The notes under the pieces: generated by a model | The model's database searches: none | The model's input: the letters and a program-made list of their open reading frames with translations, nothing else | What the model was told of the DNA's origin: nothing | Source: Streptomyces umbrinus | GTDB lineage: Bacteria > Actinomycetota > Actinomycetes > Streptomycetales > Streptomycetaceae | Assembly: GCF_030817415.1 (NCBI RefSeq) | Contig: NZ_JAUSZI010000002.1 | Coordinates: forward strand, 12,065,501 to 12,129,500 | Direction of reading: 5' to 3' | DNA: 64,000 nt | Program-made: the position numbers and the translations under genes | Shown: positions 63,231 to 64,000 of the stretch, piece after piece | How the letters are laid out: every line of letters begins with the position of its first letter | Numbering within the stretch: the first letter of the stretch is position 1

Positions 63231-63339
63231 CACACCGTGATCCATGACCTGATGATCTTTGAAGACGGACCCTAGATCCGCCATGCACGGTTCGATGCAC
63301 CGTCACGCCATCAGAATGGGTGTCCAATTGTCTACGGAG

Positions 63340-64000
63340 TTAGGGTCCGGCTTGTGTTGTGACAGGGAGGATGGCGGTCAGTTGATAGCCACCCTCAGCA
63401 AGGCTTTTGGACGCCATGCTTCCGCCTATCACTGTGACGCGTTCTCGCAGTCCGACGAGTCCGAGTCCGCTTGACATGTCCTTCGCGCGGGATAAAGGGG
63501 TGCCTGCGCCGTCGTCGGTGACGACGATCTCAAGTGCGGTCCCTGACCAGCGAAGCCGAACGCATGCGGATGATCCGGGACCACTGTGGCGAGTTACGTT
63601 GGTCAATGCTTCCTGGATGACACGATAGGCGGTGGTGTCCACGCTGTGGTCCAGTGGTGCTGGTCGCCCCGACGAATCAACTTGTACTGCGACCCCGGTC
63701 GTTCGAACCTGCTCGACGAGGTCCGTGAGCATGGAAAGCCGTGGCGCTCGGTCGATGCTGGTGTTGTCGACGGCTCCTTGCACGGGCCGTAGCACGTTCA
63801 GCATGCGGCGTAGCTCGGCCATTGCTTGGACTCCGACGTCTTCCACTGCCTGCATGGCTTTTTGGGCCCGGGCCGGCTCGGTTGCCATCGCGCGGCGGGC
63901 GCCTGCGGACTGTAGAACCATTACCGTCACTGCGTGCGCAACGATGTCGTGGAGCTCTCTTGCGATACGCAGGCGTTCCGCCTCGACTGCCACCGAGCGT
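63340..64000 (-). CDS. Sensor histidine kinase, partial
   Basis: At least 217 aa are visible; the gene continues past the window, so its N-terminal sensor part is not seen. The HisKA_3 phosphoacceptor is in RLRIARELHDIVAHAVTVMV. HATPase motifs are ALTNVTRHSG (N box), VTDDGAGTPL (D box) and GLGLVGLRERV (G box). It belongs to the NarL/DesK-type two-component kinases; its response regulator would lie 5' or 3' outside the window. Confidence 0.9.
   Translation of the reverse strand, partial: RSVAVEAERLRIARELHDIVAHAVTVMVLQSAGARRAMATEPARAQKAMQAVEDVGVQAMAELRRMLNVLRPVQGAVDNTSIDRAPRLSMLTDLVEQVRTTGVAVQVDSSGRPAPLDHSVDTTAYRVIQEALTNVTRHSGPGSSACVRLRWSGTALEIVVTDDGAGTPLSRAKDMSSGLGLVGLRERVTVIGGSMASKSLAEGGYQLTAILPVTTQAGP

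Larger units (their letters stand above)
59697..63274 (-). mobile_element. IS5-family element interrupted by IS110 and IS3
   Basis: Ends share AGGGTCCGTCTTCAAA in inverted orientation (59697 on; reverse complement ending at ~63274). Removing the IS110 (59777-61144) and the IS3 (61706-62996 plus GAG) leaves about 0.9 kb with one IS5 transposase in three pieces. Confidence 0.82.

Overview
The window is high-GC actinobacterial DNA, almost certainly Streptomyces. The evidence is GC-rich third codon positions, MmyB/XRE-SDR pairs, GAF-ANTAR, STAS and Asp23 stress genes, and insertion sequences of Streptomyces types. It reads as an accessory region, such as a chromosome arm or large plasmid. No rRNA, tRNA or CRISPR was seen, and at least fifteen insertion sequences or remnants occur, many inserted inside one another.

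Region 1 (1-12.1 kb): an XRE/MmyB regulator faces an Atu4866-domain protein and two short-chain dehydrogenases across a perfect 14-bp inverted repeat. The second dehydrogenase is split by an 869-bp IS5-family element inside its catalytic tyrosine codon. A three-layer nest follows (IS701 > ISAzo13 > an internally deleted IS21), then an IS1380 fragment, a secreted vanadium-haloperoxidase-like PAP2 protein, and a MarR/epoxide-hydrolase pair with two palindromic operators.

Region 2 (12.1-21.5 kb): an IS30 split by an IS110, a lone pyrE-like gene, an ISL3 transposase end followed by the 3' end of a group II intron (domain V readable), an IS1182 fragment, a small membrane protein, a STAS protein and PhoU.

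Region 3 (21.5-43.1 kb): this is best explained as one composite transposon. Two directly repeated IS256 copies bound it, and a perfect 9-bp direct repeat (GTTGGATTC) abuts its outer ends. Removing the 21.6-kb segment plus one repeat rejoins a tyrosine recombinase gene in frame. The cargo is an eCIS-type leader fragment, a HAF-repeat fragment, a 2049-aa RHS protein, a 1456-aa LamG surface protein, a divergent 1343-aa HTH/nSTAND/14-blade WD40 protein, a frameshifted peptidase and an HNH fragment. The right-hand IS256 also carries a HAD-domain gene, translationally coupled to its transposase and inside its terminal repeats.

Region 4 (43.1-49.7 kb): the rest of that recombinase and a second, larger one form an overlapping pair resembling Tn554-type transposition genes. 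The pair is broken by an IS5, an IS630 at the stop/start overlap, a frameshift and an in-frame amber codon. An unexplained 1-kb cluster of short CAGTAC-type repeats follows.

Region 5 (49.7-64 kb): a MerR-like regulator, a CmtR-like metal sensor with a CDF exporter, a third IS256 beside a truncated sigma-factor end, and a general-stress cluster (small membrane proteins, BrkB, two GAF-ANTAR proteins, a GNAT-like protein, STAS). It ends with an Asp23 remnant, an IS5 interrupted by an IS110 and an IS3, and the 3' part of a sensor histidine kinase running off the window.
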